A stretch of 19,742 bases of DNA, from NCBI RefSeq assembly GCF_000208925.1, contig NW_001915139.1, positions 1 to 19,742 of the forward strand, given 5' to 3'. Origin of the DNA: Entamoeba histolytica HM-1:IMSS (Eukaryota > Evosea > Mastigamoebida > Endamoebidae). The notes beneath the pieces are model-generated. The model did no database searches, was not told where the DNA came from, and saw only the letters and a program-made list of their open reading frames with translations. The stretch's first letter is position 1, and every line of letters starts with the position of its first letter. Below are positions 18,676 to 19,742 of this stretch, one piece after another. Both the position numbers and the translations under genes were made by a program.

Positions 18676-19742
18676 GGCAACGAAAAAAAGCAAATAATTG
18701 AAAAAGAAGAGAATGAATGATATAAAAGAATAAAAAGAAAGTAAAAAGTAGAAGAAGATGAAGAAAGAATAAAAGTAGAAATATGTGAATATAAAAAGAA
18801 AGAAGATAAAGTGTAATAAAAGAAAAGAGATGATAAAAGAAGAAAAGAAAGAAAAAAAATAAAGGATGCAAATTTTATTGAAACAAATAAAAAAAGCGCA
18901 AAATTTAATGATGCAAAATTTAATGATGCAAAATATTTAGCAACATTTTTATTGATGCAAAATATTTTGAAATAAAAATAAATCATCATTTGATATTATT
19001 ATTATATTTGATAATAATTTATATTATATATTAAATACATCATATTTCTTTATTATTTATCTTTCTTTTTATTATTTCATATATTACATTATTATTCATT
19101 CATTCATTTATATTTCATTTATTAAATAAAATGAAAATGAAAATGTAAAATATCAATTAAATATTCATGAATAATAATTTATTAATATTTAATAATTGAA
19201 ATAACAAATAATAAAGTAACATTAATAATATATTCAATATATTCTTTATTTGATTTGTTCAATATTAGATTATTTTATTTCATTATCATTTCATTGTCTT
19301 CATTATTTTATTTCATTTATTATTTCATATTCATTTATTATTTTTTAAAATCAAATAAACAATAATATTGATATTCATTCATCATATTCATTTAATATAA
19401 TAAATATACACAACATTTCAGAATAAAGAATGAATAATTAAGAATGAAAATGTTGATTATATTTAATAATTTATTCAACATAAAATCAATAAAACATATA
19501 TTTTGATAATACACAAATGAAATAATAAAGAAATATACAATACTCAAGAATTAATAAAAAAGAAATAAAAAGAATAAATGAATATAAAAATGATAAATAA
19601 TAGAAGAAAGAAATAGAAAAACAACGAAAACCAAATAATATAAAAAGAATATAAATATATAAAAGAATAAAAAGAAAGTATAAGAAGAATATAAAAATAA
19701 TAAATCACAAAGATGTAATAAAAGAAGAAAAGAAGAAATAAA
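18676..19742 (-). repeat. Right arm of the ~1 kb inverted repeat
   Basis: The reverse complement matches 226-1264 along its length and stops sharply at GGCAACG (18676-18682), the mirror of the left boundary. It differs from the left arm by scattered substitutions and by insertions and deletions of a few to about 20 bases, for instance in the 19260-19320 and 19420-19460 regions and at the tandem duplication at 18898. The arm reaches the last base of the window, so its outer end is not seen. The hydrophobic minus-strand frames here (18647-18871, 18672-18989) mirror those in the left arm and are not convincing genes. Confidence 0.9.
18898..18927. repeat. 15-base tandem duplication within the right arm
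   Basis: GCAAAATTTAATGAT occurs twice in direct succession (18898-18912 and 18913-18927), followed by a related unit, GCAAAATATTTAGCA. The left arm has only one exact unit at the matching place, so the duplication arose, or was lost, after the two arms separated. Confidence 0.85.

Noticed and set aside
226..19742. Whole window as one large DNA transposon with terminal inverted repeats
   Set aside because: The interior carries host genes and no transposase, integrase or polymerase; nothing indicates a target-site duplication.
1..19742. tRNA genes, rRNA and CRISPR arrays
   Set aside because: No cloverleaf-like GC-rich patch, no TTCGA-type T-loop block and no regular short repeat-spacer pattern was found on either strand.

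Overview
The window is very AT-rich eukaryotic nuclear DNA that fits Entamoeba, most likely a relative of E. histolytica. The evidence is compact, mostly intronless genes with short spacers. There is a 58-base intron ending in TAG, an exact match to the Entamoeba GAAC core promoter element just before the Rho/Rac gene, a remnant of an Entamoeba-type non-LTR retrotransposon (LINE), and a decayed copy of what looks like the large Entamoeba TLDc family. The species cannot be fixed from sequence alone.

Layout, left to right. Positions 226-1264 are one arm of a long inverted repeat; its partner is 18676-19742 and runs off the right end. Positions 1265-4628 hold low-complexity DNA and traces of decayed coding sequence. 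A forward gene of unknown function (about 4758-5897) follows, with a decayed coding tail behind it. A truncated LINE ORF2 C-terminus lies on the minus strand at 6247-6840 and ends just downstream of the next gene.

The intact core runs from 6868 to 12779. It holds LTN1 (Listerin, the E3 ligase of ribosome-associated quality control, minus strand), a divergent Rho/Rac GTPase (plus), a possible 31-residue membrane peptide (minus) and the split gene for the spliceosome subunit SF3B5 (plus). After about 2 kb of pyrimidine-rich low-complexity DNA comes an AAAP-family amino acid transporter (minus, 14779-16881). The right flank holds a possible small coding relic, a TLDc pseudogene and the right repeat arm.

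The intact genes are housekeeping functions (translation quality control, signalling, splicing, amino acid transport) with no sign of a shared pathway or operon. The unusual parts are the roughly 1 kb inverted repeats bracketing a gene island, which themselves show traces of tandem reiteration, the relics packed just inside the repeats, and two very small genes (the split SF3B5 gene and the 31-residue membrane peptide) that simple ORF calling misses.
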